From positions 744,001 through 808,000 of the forward strand of contig NZ_QWGE01000002.1 in assembly GCF_003576375.1 (NCBI RefSeq): DNA of 64,000 bases, written 5' to 3'. A program made the translations under genes and the position numbers. The DNA comes from Pontibacter oryzae (GTDB lineage: Bacteria; Bacteroidota; Bacteroidia; Cytophagales; Hymenobacteraceae). The notes beneath the pieces are model-generated. The model was not told the DNA's origin and did no database searches. It worked only from the letters and a program-made list of their open reading frames with translations. Below, piece by piece: positions 34,532 to 43,647 of the stretch (position 1 is its first letter; each line of letters opens with the position of its first letter).

Positions 34532-36157
34532 ATGCTGAAAACAATCTTATGCGCTACATTCTTTGTCGCGCTGATACTCTGTCTCCCATTCACTCAAGCT
34601 GCTTTAGCCCAGACTAATAATAGTGCTTTAACACTAAATGGCGCGGATTCATATGTGGATTTAGGCGTAGATAACAGAGGAATAACGAACCAGTTAACCT
34701 TAGAAGCCTGGATCAAAACAGATACTAAAAGTCATGATCACATTATTTCTAAGTATGACCGCGACAGGCAGAGAGGCTTCCAGCTGCTAATCCAAAACGG
34801 TAAAGTATGTCTTGCAGGGCGTGATGGTTCTGGGATGTATCGCACGTCTGGATATTCAAATACTGTTGTGGCAGACAATCAGTGGCACCATATTGCAGGT
34901 GTAATAGAAAGAGGTGTTTGGAAAATTTATGTAGACGGAGAATTACATAACCAGCAAAATACAGGCTTCGCAGCTGCTGCGTTAAACAGCGATTTTAATT
35001 TATTAATAGGTAATTACTACTACCCACAGCTTGGCAATCACTTCTACGAAGGCTCAGTTGACGAACTCAGAATTTGGAATATAGCCCTTAGCGAAATGGA
35101 AATAAGGCAGCACATGTGCAGCGCAGTTAATCCGAATACGCCAGGCTTAGTTGGTTACTATACTTTCGACAACTCCCCAGGAGGACTTATCCTTGACAGC
35201 AGTTCTTCAGATATTAAAGGCCACCTGATCAATATCACTCCCCCTAATGCCTTTGTCCCCTCAGGAGCTCCGATAGGCGACATCAGCGTGTACAGGTATC
35301 CTCAAAAGTGGGATCAATCACTTGAGCTGTTAGATGGCGAAATTAACTTCTCGGTGACGAAGGTATCCCCGCAAATTCGAGGTTTTCATTTATATAAAGT
35401 GTTCTCACCCCCAGCATCTACTAGCGGTATTGATAACCATCAGGATGTAAAAGAATACTATGGCGTATTTAAAGTTGGGCCTGCCAGCGCAAAGTATAAA
35501 GTGTACCATAAAAAGCCTCTTGCCGCTTGTGGTACTACGCTATACTTCCGCCAGAACAATGCAGACAACACATGGGAGCAGGTAGCTGATACAACAGGTG
35601 CGCCAATGATGTTCTATACCACTGCTGAAAACTACGGCGAATATGCTGTAACAAATACTAGTAACGCTGAGACTATAGCCGAACAACCAGTTGAGCTCAA
35701 AGCTTGCTCTAATGACCAAATAACGTTAGATGCTACTACAGAAAAGGCAACAGCCTACACTTGGAACAACGGCCAGACAACGCCTAAACTGACCGTTTCG
35801 GCGGCTGGCACCTATACAGCCACAGTCATAGTAAATAATTGCCCTTTGGTTCGTACATTCACCGTAATTAAAGAAGATTGCCCCATCATCCCGGACATCA
35901 CTGTGCCGAATATTATCATCCCTAATATTATAACCCCGAATGGGGATGGTAAAAACGACAGCTTTGTAGTACAAGGATTGGAAAAAAATACAATGGAGAT
36001 AAAAATTTTCAACCGCTGGGGAAAATCTATGTACCACACTGCTCGTTATGACAACAGCTGGTCGGCCGCAGGCTTGCCAGACGGAGTTTATTACTATCAG
36101 TTGACCGACCCAAACACCCAAAAAGTTTATAAGGGCTGGTTTGAAGTTATTAGGTAA
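34532..36157 (+). CDS. Secreted LamG-domain protein with type B T9SS C-terminal sorting domain
   Basis: Predicted cell-surface or secreted adhesin-like protein of 541 residues. Residues 1-27 are a Sec signal peptide (ILCATFFVALILCLPF ending in ALAQ). Residues about 34-195 are a LamG/concanavalin-like domain (LTLEAWIKTD, WHHIAGVIERGVWKIYVDGEL, GSVDELRIWNIALSEMEI). The middle holds an Ig-like segment, WNNGQTTPKLTVSAAGTYTATV. The last ~85 residues, from IPNIITPNGDGKNDSF through IKIFNRWGKSMY to GWFEVIR, are the gliding motility-associated type B C-terminal domain that directs export by the type IX system. It is the only clear T9SS cargo in the window, located among glycan genes. Confidence 0.9.
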   Translation: MLKTILCATFFVALILCLPFTQAALAQTNNSALTLNGADSYVDLGVDNRGITNQLTLEAWIKTDTKSHDHIISKYDRDRQRGFQLLIQNGKVCLAGRDGSGMYRTSGYSNTVVADNQWHHIAGVIERGVWKIYVDGELHNQQNTGFAAAALNSDFNLLIGNYYYPQLGNHFYEGSVDELRIWNIALSEMEIRQHMCSAVNPNTPGLVGYYTFDNSPGGLILDSSSSDIKGHLINITPPNAFVPSGAPIGDISVYRYPQKWDQSLELLDGEINFSVTKVSPQIRGFHLYKVFSPPASTSGIDNHQDVKEYYGVFKVGPASAKYKVYHKKPLAACGTTLYFRQNNADNTWEQVADTTGAPMMFYTTAENYGEYAVTNTSNAETIAEQPVELKACSNDQITLDATTEKATAYTWNNGQTTPKLTVSAAGTYTATVIVNNCPLVRTFTVIKEDCPIIPDITVPNIIIPNIITPNGDGKNDSFVVQGLEKNTMEIKIFNRWGKSMYHTARYDNSWSAAGLPDGVYYYQLTDPNTQKVYKGWFEVIR

Positions 36158-36162
36158 CCAAT

Positions 36163-37503
36163 TTGTACATACAGCAATACATTCTTCACCATTTTTACCA
36201 AGTATACCCCGCTGCCCAGCAACTTGACCTAAAGTATGGTACTGATAATGGTGCCAAGGTAAGTATTAAAAAGTATATTGGTAGTTTCTTCGAGAAAAAG
36301 CGCCCGCGGCCACAGCAGGTTGTTTGGAAAGAATGGAAAGGCGAAAACCTTCCTTTTTTCTTTGACACCGATACTGACCAGGAAATTGTTACTTATGGCC
36401 CTGATGGCACGGCAAGTATAAACTATGATATCATTGCCTCTGCGTTTTACTTGCTAAGTGGCTGGCAGGAGTTTTACGGTCCGGAGCGGGATAAATTTAA
36501 GCGCTATACTTACAAGGCAAGCGTGCAAGCCAAGTATGGTTTTATCACAAAGCCTGTGGTAAACTATTATTTCGATATCCTTCGCGACGTACTGGAGAAT
36601 GTATATCACAAAGACCTAAGCTACGACCGTTGGGGTAACAATTCATTCGCCACCTGCCTAACCTGCGACGTGGACCGCTTGCAAAGTGGCTGGAAAGTAG
36701 CTGGCAAACAGCTCATGCAGCAGGGCAGATTTTTTGAGGTGACGAAGCTATGGCTGCAAAAAGGTATTGGCCGCGATGCCTGGAACAACCTGCCTGACGT
36801 AATGCAAACTGCTGAGAAATATGGCGCAAAGGCCACATTTTTTTTTCTGCCCAGCAACCAGCGTTTCAACGGCCACCCAAACGCAGACTATGACCTTACG
36901 AAGCTGAAATACCAGGAGCTTGCCCAACGCGTTGCTGACCAAGGCCATGAAGTTGCTTTACACGGCAGTTTCGGCACAACAAACGACTTGGTACAGCTAA
37001 AATCAGATAGAGCCAAGCTGCCTTTACAGGCCCAGGGTAATCGATTCCATTACCTCTGTTACCAACCTGAAACCACACCGCTGGTACTGGAGCAGAGCAA
37101 CCTGAAGTACGACAGCACTCTTGGCTTTGCCGAACACATCGGCTTCAGAAACTCATACTGCCACCCTTTCTACCCTTTCAACTTCAAAAACCGACGTGCC
37201 CATACTTTTATAGAGCTGCCACTCTTGCTCATGGATACCACCCTATATAACCCAAACTATATGAACCTGAAGCCCGTGGAGGCGCTACAGCATCTGCAAT
37301 CGGTGGTGGCCGAAGTACAGAAGTTCAACGGGCTATTTACCCTGCTTTGGCATAACGAAAACTTTTCAAAGTATACCGAAGCGGTGGCAGAGAGCGGCGG
37401 TATGACTTGGCTGGGTCTGGTAGGAGAATTGCTCCAGCAGCTCAAGGATGCCGGAACACGGTTTTATACCTGTGCTAAGGCTGCAGAAAAGGCGCGGGCA
37501 TAA
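36163..37503 (+). CDS. DUF7033/polysaccharide deacetylase-like protein
   Basis: A 446-residue cytoplasmic protein. The first part (to about 160) resembles the DUF7033 domain found before deacetylase domains in Bacteroidota glycan clusters; the second half resembles the NodB fold, with FATCLTCDVDRLQSGW holding the Asp-rich start and GHEVALHGSFGT, TLGFAEHIGFRNSYCHPF and LFTLLWHNENFS giving conserved His/Asn positions. NodB metal ligands appear altered, so an active deacetylase is not assured. The start is TTG at 36163, 5 bases after the T9SS-cargo stop; no ATG fits. The gene has at least seven AAGTAT/ATACTT motifs. Function in surface polysaccharide handling is inferred from context. Confidence 0.7.
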   Translation: MYIQQYILHHFYQVYPAAQQLDLKYGTDNGAKVSIKKYIGSFFEKKRPRPQQVVWKEWKGENLPFFFDTDTDQEIVTYGPDGTASINYDIIASAFYLLSGWQEFYGPERDKFKRYTYKASVQAKYGFITKPVVNYYFDILRDVLENVYHKDLSYDRWGNNSFATCLTCDVDRLQSGWKVAGKQLMQQGRFFEVTKLWLQKGIGRDAWNNLPDVMQTAEKYGAKATFFFLPSNQRFNGHPNADYDLTKLKYQELAQRVADQGHEVALHGSFGTTNDLVQLKSDRAKLPLQAQGNRFHYLCYQPETTPLVLEQSNLKYDSTLGFAEHIGFRNSYCHPFYPFNFKNRRAHTFIELPLLLMDTTLYNPNYMNLKPVEALQHLQSVVAEVQKFNGLFTLLWHNENFSKYTEAVAESGGMTWLGLVGELLQQLKDAGTRFYTCAKAAEKARA

Positions 37504-37538
37504 TTCTGAACTTTCAGGCTGAAACTCATTCCATTTAT

Positions 37539-37546
37539 TAACTTTG
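37539..37546 (+). promoter_or_regulatory. Likely -7 element (TAACTTTG) for the flippase gene
   Basis: TAACTTTG matches TAnnTTTG and ends 19 bases before the flippase ATG. The -33 box is weak. Confidence 0.45.
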
Positions 37547-37565
37547 CGGTTCACTCTTGCACCCA

Positions 37566-39053
37566 ATGAGCAGAACGTTACAGCGCGAAGGAATCTGGAA
37601 CACAACCATCTCGTACGCCGGTATTTTGATTGGCTACGTAAATACCATTCTGCTTTTCCCAAACTTCCTGGATGAGGCAGAGGTAGGCCTCACGCGACTG
37701 CTTTTGTCGATTTCCGTGATGTACGCGCAGTTTTCGGCACTTGGCTTTGCGAACATGAGCGTGCGCTACTTCCCATACTTCCGAGATGAGAACCGGCAGC
37801 ACAACGGCTTTTTATTTTTGCTGCTCTCAGTCCCAGTCATGGGTTTTATACTTACTACGGCAATTTTCCTGCTGTTTAAGCCTGCCGTGGTGGATTATTA
37901 TATTACCAATTCGCCGCTCATTATTGATTACTATTACTACCTGATCCCGCTGGCCTTGTTTGCGCTCCTGTTTAACATGTTTACAGCCTACCTGCGATCT
38001 CTGTATAAAACCATTGTATCGTCCTTCGTGCAGGATTTTCTCTTGCGCATACTCACTACTATACTAATTAGTATCTATGCGTTTAAGGTGATGGATTTTC
38101 AGACGTTTGTGCTGCTCTACATCATCATAAATTCTGCCGGAGCATTGGTGCTTGCCATCTATATTATTCGCCTAAAGCAACTATTCTTAATGCCCTCGCT
38201 AGCCGTGCTGCGCGTTATACCTATCCGGGAGATATTATACTATGGGTTTTTCACTTTTCTTGGCAACGTTTCTACAACCATCATCACCACCGTAGATCAG
38301 GTTATGATATCATCGTATAGCCTCTCTGATAATGGGATCTACACCACGGCTTTCTTCATGACGAGCGCCATACTTGTGCCTGGCCGTTCCATACTTAAAA
38401 TTGCGCACCCACAGGTTGCCGAATTCTGGAAAGAGAAAAACATGCAGGGCATGGGCAACCTGTACCAGCATGTAACCATGATCAACCTGATTGTAGGGCT
38501 TCTGCTCTTCGTAGGCATATGGGCGAACATCGATAACCTCTACGACTTTATGCCTGAGAGTTATCGGGCCGGCAAGTATGTGGTGCTTTATCTGGCATTG
38601 GCACGCCTCGTGGATTTGGCAACCAGCCTGAATGGTGCCATACTAGCCACTTCTGAAAAGTATAAATGGGACCTTGCTTTTAACATCGTCCTGGCCGGCC
38701 TCACTATCTGGACGAACTGGTACTTTATACCGCGCTACGGGATTGAAGGCGCCGCGCTGGCCTCCATGATCTCTTTAGTAGTTATGAACCTAGCAAGGTT
38801 GTTCTTTGTGCAGATTATCTACAAGATTCAGCCGTTTACTTGGCAGGCTGCGGGTGTTTTGGCTATTGCCGCGATTACCTTGGGTGCTTCTTACCTCTTG
38901 CCCTATCTTGGCGATGTGTGGCTGGATTTGGTGGTACGCTCGCTCATGATCGTATCGATCTACGCCATGCTGGCCCTGAACCTTAACATTTACCCCGAAA
39001 TGAATGCCTGGCTAAGGAAGGTGATCTATGGTGTTACTGGCTGGAAGCTGTAA
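37566..39053 (+). CDS. Wzx-type polysaccharide flippase (MATE/MVF superfamily)
   Basis: Polytopic inner-membrane protein of about 495 residues with 12-14 hydrophobic helices, predicted to flip undecaprenyl-linked oligosaccharides. The start ATG 37566 gives MSRTLQREGIWNTTISYAGILIGYVNTILLFPNFL, typical of the RfbX/MatE-like polysaccharide exporters with a charged N-terminus and a first helix. Further helices include VPVMGFILTTAIFLLF and LASMISLVVMNLARLFFV. It is consistent with a Wzx/Wzy-type pathway, although no Wzy polymerase is recognised here. Its last 42 bases overlap the 3' end of the opposite-strand oxidoreductase gene. Confidence 0.87.
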   Translation: MSRTLQREGIWNTTISYAGILIGYVNTILLFPNFLDEAEVGLTRLLLSISVMYAQFSALGFANMSVRYFPYFRDENRQHNGFLFLLLSVPVMGFILTTAIFLLFKPAVVDYYITNSPLIIDYYYYLIPLALFALLFNMFTAYLRSLYKTIVSSFVQDFLLRILTTILISIYAFKVMDFQTFVLLYIIINSAGALVLAIYIIRLKQLFLMPSLAVLRVIPIREILYYGFFTFLGNVSTTIITTVDQVMISSYSLSDNGIYTTAFFMTSAILVPGRSILKIAHPQVAEFWKEKNMQGMGNLYQHVTMINLIVGLLLFVGIWANIDNLYDFMPESYRAGKYVVLYLALARLVDLATSLNGAILATSEKYKWDLAFNIVLAGLTIWTNWYFIPRYGIEGAALASMISLVVMNLARLFFVQIIYKIQPFTWQAAGVLAIAAITLGASYLLPYLGDVWLDLVVRSLMIVSIYAMLALNLNIYPEMNAWLRKVIYGVTGWKL

Positions 39054-40091
39054 GTGTGATTGCTGCTGCACTGTTTCTTTTAAGGCATAAATACGTTCGA
39101 TCAATTCCACCACTTTGAAACCATCGGAAGCATTGGTACTGACTGCACCGCCATGCTTCAGCGTGTGTACAACGTTCTCGATAACATACTTATGGTTGGC
39201 AGCGCTCCCGCTATATGGCCCGTAATTATTGGCAGGCTCACTGGCAGGTAAGTCAGGCATTTGATAGTCCTGAATTTGGCACTGAGACACCTGGTTCATA
39301 TACTGCCCATCAATCTTGATGCTTCCTCTCTCACTAATAATAGTCATGCTACTTTCCAGATTCTGGCCAGGCACTGAGGTAGAGTAGTTAAAAGTGCATA
39401 AACCGCCCCTCTCCAACTCGAACTGCAGAAAGCCACTATCCTCAAAATCAGTCAGCCCTTGGTGGTTGAAATTTCTGAACTGGCCCCGTATATCCCTAAA
39501 ATCACCGAAAAGCCAATAAAGCATATCAATAAAGTGGCTAAATTGAGTAAAAAGCGTACCGCCATCCTGTTGGGCATTGCCACGCCAGCTCAAGGGTGTG
39601 TAATAACGTGCATCGCGGTTCCAGAAACAGTTTACCTGCACATGGTATACTTCCCCCAAGAGCTCCTGTTCTAGTACACTTCGCAGCCATACAGCCGGCG
39701 GGCTGTACCTGTTCTGCATCACGCAGAAAATATGCTTGCCTGCCGCTTTGGCTGTCGCAATCATGTGCTGGCTGTGAGTTGCTGCCAGAGCCATGGGCTT
39801 TTCGCATACAACGTGCAGCCCTAACGCCAAGCCTCTTAAAGTATGGGTGTAATGCAGGTAATTAGGCGTGCAGACGCAAAGCACTTCGGCTGGTATTTCA
39901 GAAAGTATAAATTCGTCCAGGGAGGCAAACTTTGGCACGTCTGTAAACTCGCTACTTAAGCTGAAACCTTCCCGGTTATCAATAAGCGCTACCAACTGGC
40001 AAGCCGGGTTAGCCATGATAAGCACTGCATGGCGTTTGCCAATATGGCCTACCCCGATTACAACAAATCGAACAAGCCCCAGATCAGCCAT
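39012..40091 (-). CDS. Gfo/Idh/MocA-family NAD(P)-dependent sugar oxidoreductase
   Basis: Cytoplasmic oxidoreductase of 359 residues, probably oxidising a nucleotide sugar. The Rossmann domain starts RFVVIGVGHIGKRH, and VVCEKPMALAATHSQ contains the EKP motif whose Lys is catalytic. The C-terminal sheet has GGTLFTQFSHFIDMLYWLFGD, with the conserved His-x3-Asp-like segment. Directly upstream, with an 8-base overlap, is a DegT aminotransferase, so the pair resembles WbpB/WbpE (or WlbA/WlbC), which make 3-amino-3-deoxy uronic acid sugars; the pathway is inferred. The final 42 bases overlap the flippase gene tail to tail. Confidence 0.82.
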   Translation of the reverse strand: MADLGLVRFVVIGVGHIGKRHAVLIMANPACQLVALIDNREGFSLSSEFTDVPKFASLDEFILSEIPAEVLCVCTPNYLHYTHTLRGLALGLHVVCEKPMALAATHSQHMIATAKAAGKHIFCVMQNRYSPPAVWLRSVLEQELLGEVYHVQVNCFWNRDARYYTPLSWRGNAQQDGGTLFTQFSHFIDMLYWLFGDFRDIRGQFRNFNHQGLTDFEDSGFLQFELERGGLCTFNYSTSVPGQNLESSMTIISERGSIKIDGQYMNQVSQCQIQDYQMPDLPASEPANNYGPYSGSAANHKYVIENVVHTLKHGGAVSTNASDGFKVVELIERIYALKETVQQQSHLQLPASNTIDHLP

Positions 40092-41220
40092 TCTGCTTTA
40101 CATAAGAAGTCACATGGTGGCAAATATACTCCAGTTGATCTTCTTTTAGCTCGGAGTGCATAGGCAACGATAGTACGCTGGCGCAGAGCTGCTCTGCCAC
40201 TGGAAAATCACCGGCATTATAGCCCAAGTATGTATAAGCTTCCTGCAAATGCAGCGGTTTTGGGTAATAAATCATACTTGGGATGTGATGCAAGCGCAAA
40301 TGCTCTTTAAGCCCATCCCGCAGCTCAGAAGCAACTTTTAAAGTATATTGATGGTACACATGGCTGCTGTAACCAGACATGCTCGGTGTAACAACATGAT
40401 TTAGCATACCAAGAGCATTTTTATAATATGCAGCTACACGGTCGCGGGCAGCGTTGTAAGCATCGATATACTTGATTTTTACGTCTAGCATAGCAGCCTG
40501 CAAGGTATCCAAGCGGGAGTTGATGCCTACATTCCGGAATTCATACTTTTCGCTCTGGCCGTGGTTTGCTATTTGCTGCATGCGGGCAGCCAGTTCTGAG
40601 TTATTCGTGAATACAGCGCCGCCATCGCCCATTCCGCCCAAAGGCTTGGATGGGAAAAATGAAGTTGTGCCGATGTGGCCGATCGTTCCGGCCTTTTGTG
40701 CAACAGCTCCAGCCGGCTGATAATCCGCCCCAAGAGACTGCGCATTATCCTCTATCACCCAAAGTTTATACTTCTCGGCTAGCTGCATCAGCGGCGTCAT
40801 ATCACTGCACTGCCCAAACAAATGCACAGGTATGATAGCAGCAGTTTTGTCTGTGATAACCTTTTCTGCAGCTTCAGCGGTCAGGTGAAACGTAGCGGCA
40901 TCCACATCAGCAAAAATTGGTTTTAAGCCCAATAAAGCCACTACTTCAGCAGCAGAAACATAATTGAAGGCCGGAACGATCACCTCAGCCCCTGCCGGAA
41001 GTTGCAAGGCCATCAACGCGATTTGCAGCGCATCTGTGCCGTTGGCGCAGGGTATGGCATGCTTCACAGCGAGGTAACGCTCCAGGCTCCGTGCAAAGTC
41101 TTGCACCTGCGGCCCGTTTATAAAAGCCATACTCTCCATAACATTACTGAAAGCCTTGTCCAGTTCGGGTTTGAGCTGTGCGTACTGGGCTTTCAGGTCC
41201 ACCATTTTTATATCTTCCAT
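40084..41220 (-). CDS. DegT/DnrJ/EryC1/StrS sugar aminotransferase
   Basis: PLP-dependent aminotransferase of 378 residues that installs an amino group on a keto sugar nucleotide. Lys192 in TTSFFPSKPLGGMGDGG forms the Schiff base, the WbpE/WlbC-like variant of the motif. IEDNAQSLGA (156-165) and CANGTDALQIALM (58-70) bind PLP. The last part, LHHIPSMIYYPKPLHLQEAY, matches the active-site loop. It starts the minus-strand pair with the Gfo/Idh enzyme. It is clearly different from PseC, so a second amino sugar beside pseudaminic acid is probably produced. An acetyltransferase expected for a WbpD step is not in the window. Confidence 0.87.
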   Translation of the reverse strand: MEDIKMVDLKAQYAQLKPELDKAFSNVMESMAFINGPQVQDFARSLERYLAVKHAIPCANGTDALQIALMALQLPAGAEVIVPAFNYVSAAEVVALLGLKPIFADVDAATFHLTAEAAEKVITDKTAAIIPVHLFGQCSDMTPLMQLAEKYKLWVIEDNAQSLGADYQPAGAVAQKAGTIGHIGTTSFFPSKPLGGMGDGGAVFTNNSELAARMQQIANHGQSEKYEFRNVGINSRLDTLQAAMLDVKIKYIDAYNAARDRVAAYYKNALGMLNHVVTPSMSGYSSHVYHQYTLKVASELRDGLKEHLRLHHIPSMIYYPKPLHLQEAYTYLGYNAGDFPVAEQLCASVLSLPMHSELKEDQLEYICHHVTSYVKQNG

Positions 41221-41379
41221 GGGTTGGCTTAAGGGTGTTATTTGCTAACAAATATACACATTGCACCAAGCAAATCAGCATGTGCCTGGCATCCGTTTCA
41301 TACTTTTGGCTTTGTCGAGGATCTGTAACCCCTTAGTACTCTGCAGCGTTAAGAGAATCCCAAACATCAGAAATTAGCG

Positions 41380-42036
41380 ATGAAAACATTTAACCACACC
41401 TTCTATACATTCTTCGTACTTCTTTTATTTACTGCCTGCAGCAACCAGAAACAGACCGAGCGCGAACAAGCTTTGGCAGACTACAGAAATTTCGTAACTG
41501 CATTTGAGCAGGATAGCCTCACGGAAACAGAAATGCGGGCCATGTCCCTCGAAATATACGACAGCACCGAATGGGCCAATGAAAAGGAAAGGCTCATGCA
41601 AACTCAGGATTCAAGTAGAGCGGTCATTGAAACCTCCTTGGCAGATCTAAAGAAAGAACAGCAAACAGAAGTACAAGATTTAGACCAGCGTTTTGACAAC
41701 GCCATGCATCAGCGCGAGCAACAGTATCGCGATGTGAGCCACCGGTATGCATTACGCCGCAAACTGCTAGGCCTGGAAGTGAAGAAGGATGACCTTAGCG
41801 ACATTACAAGCCATAATATTGAAGCTGTTTATGATCGTTTCGTAGGTTCTTTGTCTGCAGATACCGCTTCCTATCAGGCCAGGGACTGGGATTTGATTGA
41901 GGGTTGGTGGCTTGCGCTTAACAGCCGTTACAGAACTCTGGAACAGCAGTTATCTGGTGCCACAAAAAAGCGTATCCAGGAAAACCAGCAGCAATACCAG
42001 CGATTAAGAAGCAAAACGGACATTGACCAAGTATAA
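41380..42036 (+). CDS. Coiled-coil lipoprotein, paralogue of the 15977 gene
   Basis: A 218-residue lipoprotein: MKTFNHTFYTFFVLLLFTA then C-S-N-Q, cleaved at Cys20. The mature chain is almost all helix and charged. Its order of helices matches the 15977-16579 lipoprotein: ADYRNFVTAFEQDSLTETEM first, a long central coil, then SHNIEAVYDRFVGSL and ARDWDLIEGWWLALN, where the W-L-x-G/V-W pattern parallels the SNQDWEMAKRV helix there. No known domain is recognised. It lies between the aminotransferase (divergent) and a GT2 gene that ends 2 bases after it, tail to tail. Confidence 0.75.
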   Translation: MKTFNHTFYTFFVLLLFTACSNQKQTEREQALADYRNFVTAFEQDSLTETEMRAMSLEIYDSTEWANEKERLMQTQDSSRAVIETSLADLKKEQQTEVQDLDQRFDNAMHQREQQYRDVSHRYALRRKLLGLEVKKDDLSDITSHNIEAVYDRFVGSLSADTASYQARDWDLIEGWWLALNSRYRTLEQQLSGATKKRIQENQQQYQRLRSKTDIDQV

Positions 42037-42037
42037 A

Positions 42038-42940
42038 TTACCCTTTCTTGTTTTGCAATAATTTACTTAACAAGAATAACCTGTACAGGTCATAGAGCAT
42101 TAAGTTAGGGTAGCCCGATGCGAGGTTCTGCTTTACCACGCGCTCTATCGTAGCAAAAACCAGTTGGTATGGGCGTGCAAGCCGCCAGTTTTGGAGCATG
42201 TTGTAAGCCTGCATTATGCGTATTGGCTCCACCTGCTCCCCTTCCGCATATAATTGGGCCAGATTTTGAACTGCCTGCTCTGTTTTTAGCAAAAGTACTG
42301 TCGTTTCTTCCAGGCCCAGGTGCACCACTGGGTTATTTATATGCTTTACACTAATATTGTTCTCCTGTAGATGTTGCGCAAACACAGTATCTTCGTGGCC
42401 ATATTTTTTAAGGCTTTCGCGAAGCGGGAATTTGTAAAAGACAGCTCGTTTAATCAGCGCATTGCAAAGAAACACATCATTATATGGTTGCTGTTGCCGT
42501 TGTGTCGCGCTCTTGGCTCCCCGCAGCCGCCCATACTTCCAATGTAGCCTGAAAGGCTTTTCTGGCTTCGTAGCTACATAAGCCACCCCGCCTATAACTA
42601 CTTCGCTGAGTTGCGCTTCAACCAGGTAATTGAACAGGAAATTGAAGGAGACTGGCAAGCAATCGTTGTCAAGAAAAAGCAGGTGCTCATACTGGGCATC
42701 AAAAGCAAGCCGGTTGCGAATACTAGAGCGGCCAATATTATTTGGCAGTTCCTCGTAAACTACACCCGCTTGTCCGGCTAACGGGCGATTTAATTGCCGA
42801 AACTGATCTTCTGATGCATCATCATAGATCCTTATCTCATAAGATATGCTTAACCGAATGCATTGGGCCAGCAAGGTATGCACCATTGCTGTTACGTCCT
42901 GGTTAAACACAGGTATAAGTATGGAAAGGCTAGTAACCAT
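42038..42940 (-). CDS. GT2-family glycosyltransferase
   Basis: GT-A fold glycosyltransferase of 300 residues, inverting type, at the cytoplasmic side of the inner membrane. It starts LSILIPVFNQDVTAMV and has YDDASED for the nucleotide and LFLDNDCLPVS for the DxD motif (Asp-Asn-Asp) that holds the metal-bound sugar nucleotide. GHEDTVFAQHLQ (about residue 200) is the ED acceptor motif of GT2. It is translated right after ftsE with an 11-base overlap, so expression should be coupled to it; ftsE-glycosyltransferase coupling has no obvious functional reason beyond a shared envelope role. Target glycan unknown. Confidence 0.85.
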   Translation of the reverse strand: MVTSLSILIPVFNQDVTAMVHTLLAQCIRLSISYEIRIYDDASEDQFRQLNRPLAGQAGVVYEELPNNIGRSSIRNRLAFDAQYEHLLFLDNDCLPVSFNFLFNYLVEAQLSEVVIGGVAYVATKPEKPFRLHWKYGRLRGAKSATQRQQQPYNDVFLCNALIKRAVFYKFPLRESLKKYGHEDTVFAQHLQENNISVKHINNPVVHLGLEETTVLLLKTEQAVQNLAQLYAEGEQVEPIRIMQAYNMLQNWRLARPYQLVFATIERVVKQNLASGYPNLMLYDLYRLFLLSKLLQNKKG

Positions 42941-43640
42941 TTATGAGATTAAACTCTTGAACCTGAGAGTCCAGTACACGGCCTTTTTCACATTTTAGCA
43001 CCCGCCTCGGATAGCGGTTAATGATCTCATAGTTATGCGTGGCCATAAGCACGGCAGTGCCTTGCTTGTTAATCTCTTGAAACAGCATCATGATTTCATC
43101 GGCTACGCGGGGGTCCAGGTTGCCGGTGGGTTCATCGGCAAAAAGTATGACAGGCTCATTTAACAAGGCTCTGGCCACCACTACACGCTGCTGCTCACCT
43201 CCTGATAATTGGTGCGGCATTTTGCTAGCGGCAGCATCCAAGCCAACGCGCATAAGCACTTCCGATATGCGTTGCTTCCGTTTGGACTTATCGCTCCAGC
43301 CCGTGGCACGTAGCACAAAAGCAAGGTTGTCAGCCACCGATCGATCAAAGAGCAGTTGAAAATCCTGAAAAATGATACCCACTTTCCGGCGCAGGTATGG
43401 CACCTGCTTGCGCGGTAGCTTGCTCAAATTAAAATCTGCCACCGAGGCATGTCCCGTCAGGAGAGGCAAGTCGGCGTAAAGAGTTTTCAGCAACGAGCTT
43501 TTTCCGCTTCCTGTGCGACCTACCAAGTATACAAATTCACCTTTCTCTATATCAAAATTAACGTTGCTGAGTATTGTATTTACGTCTTGGTAAATGGCAA
43601 CATCACGTAGCGAGACCACCGGTGAAGAGGAAAAATTCAT
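42930..43640 (-). CDS. ftsE: Cell-division ABC transporter ATP-binding protein FtsE
   Basis: ATPase partner of FtsX, which activates peptidoglycan hydrolases at the septum. The 236 residues show Walker A GRTGSGKSSLLK, the Q-loop FQDFQLL, signature LSGGEQQRVVVARAL and Walker B ILFADEPTGNLDP. The FtsE-specific part is the LPYLRRKVGIIFQDFQLL stretch. FtsX is not next to it, as usual in Bacteroidota, where the two genes are separate. It follows a 67-residue unknown protein by 7 bases and overlaps the GT2 gene downstream. Confidence 0.88.
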   Translation of the reverse strand: MNFSSSPVVSLRDVAIYQDVNTILSNVNFDIEKGEFVYLVGRTGSGKSSLLKTLYADLPLLTGHASVADFNLSKLPRKQVPYLRRKVGIIFQDFQLLFDRSVADNLAFVLRATGWSDKSKRKQRISEVLMRVGLDAAASKMPHQLSGGEQQRVVVARALLNEPVILFADEPTGNLDPRVADEIMMLFQEINKQGTAVLMATHNYEIINRYPRRVLKCEKGRVLDSQVQEFNLINGY

Positions 43641-43647
43641 ATACGTC

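Noticed and set aside
36163-37503. DUF7033/deacetylase-like gene as a secreted enzyme
   Set aside because: No signal peptide is present from the TTG start, and the NodB metal ligands seem changed, so active secreted deacetylase was not claimed.
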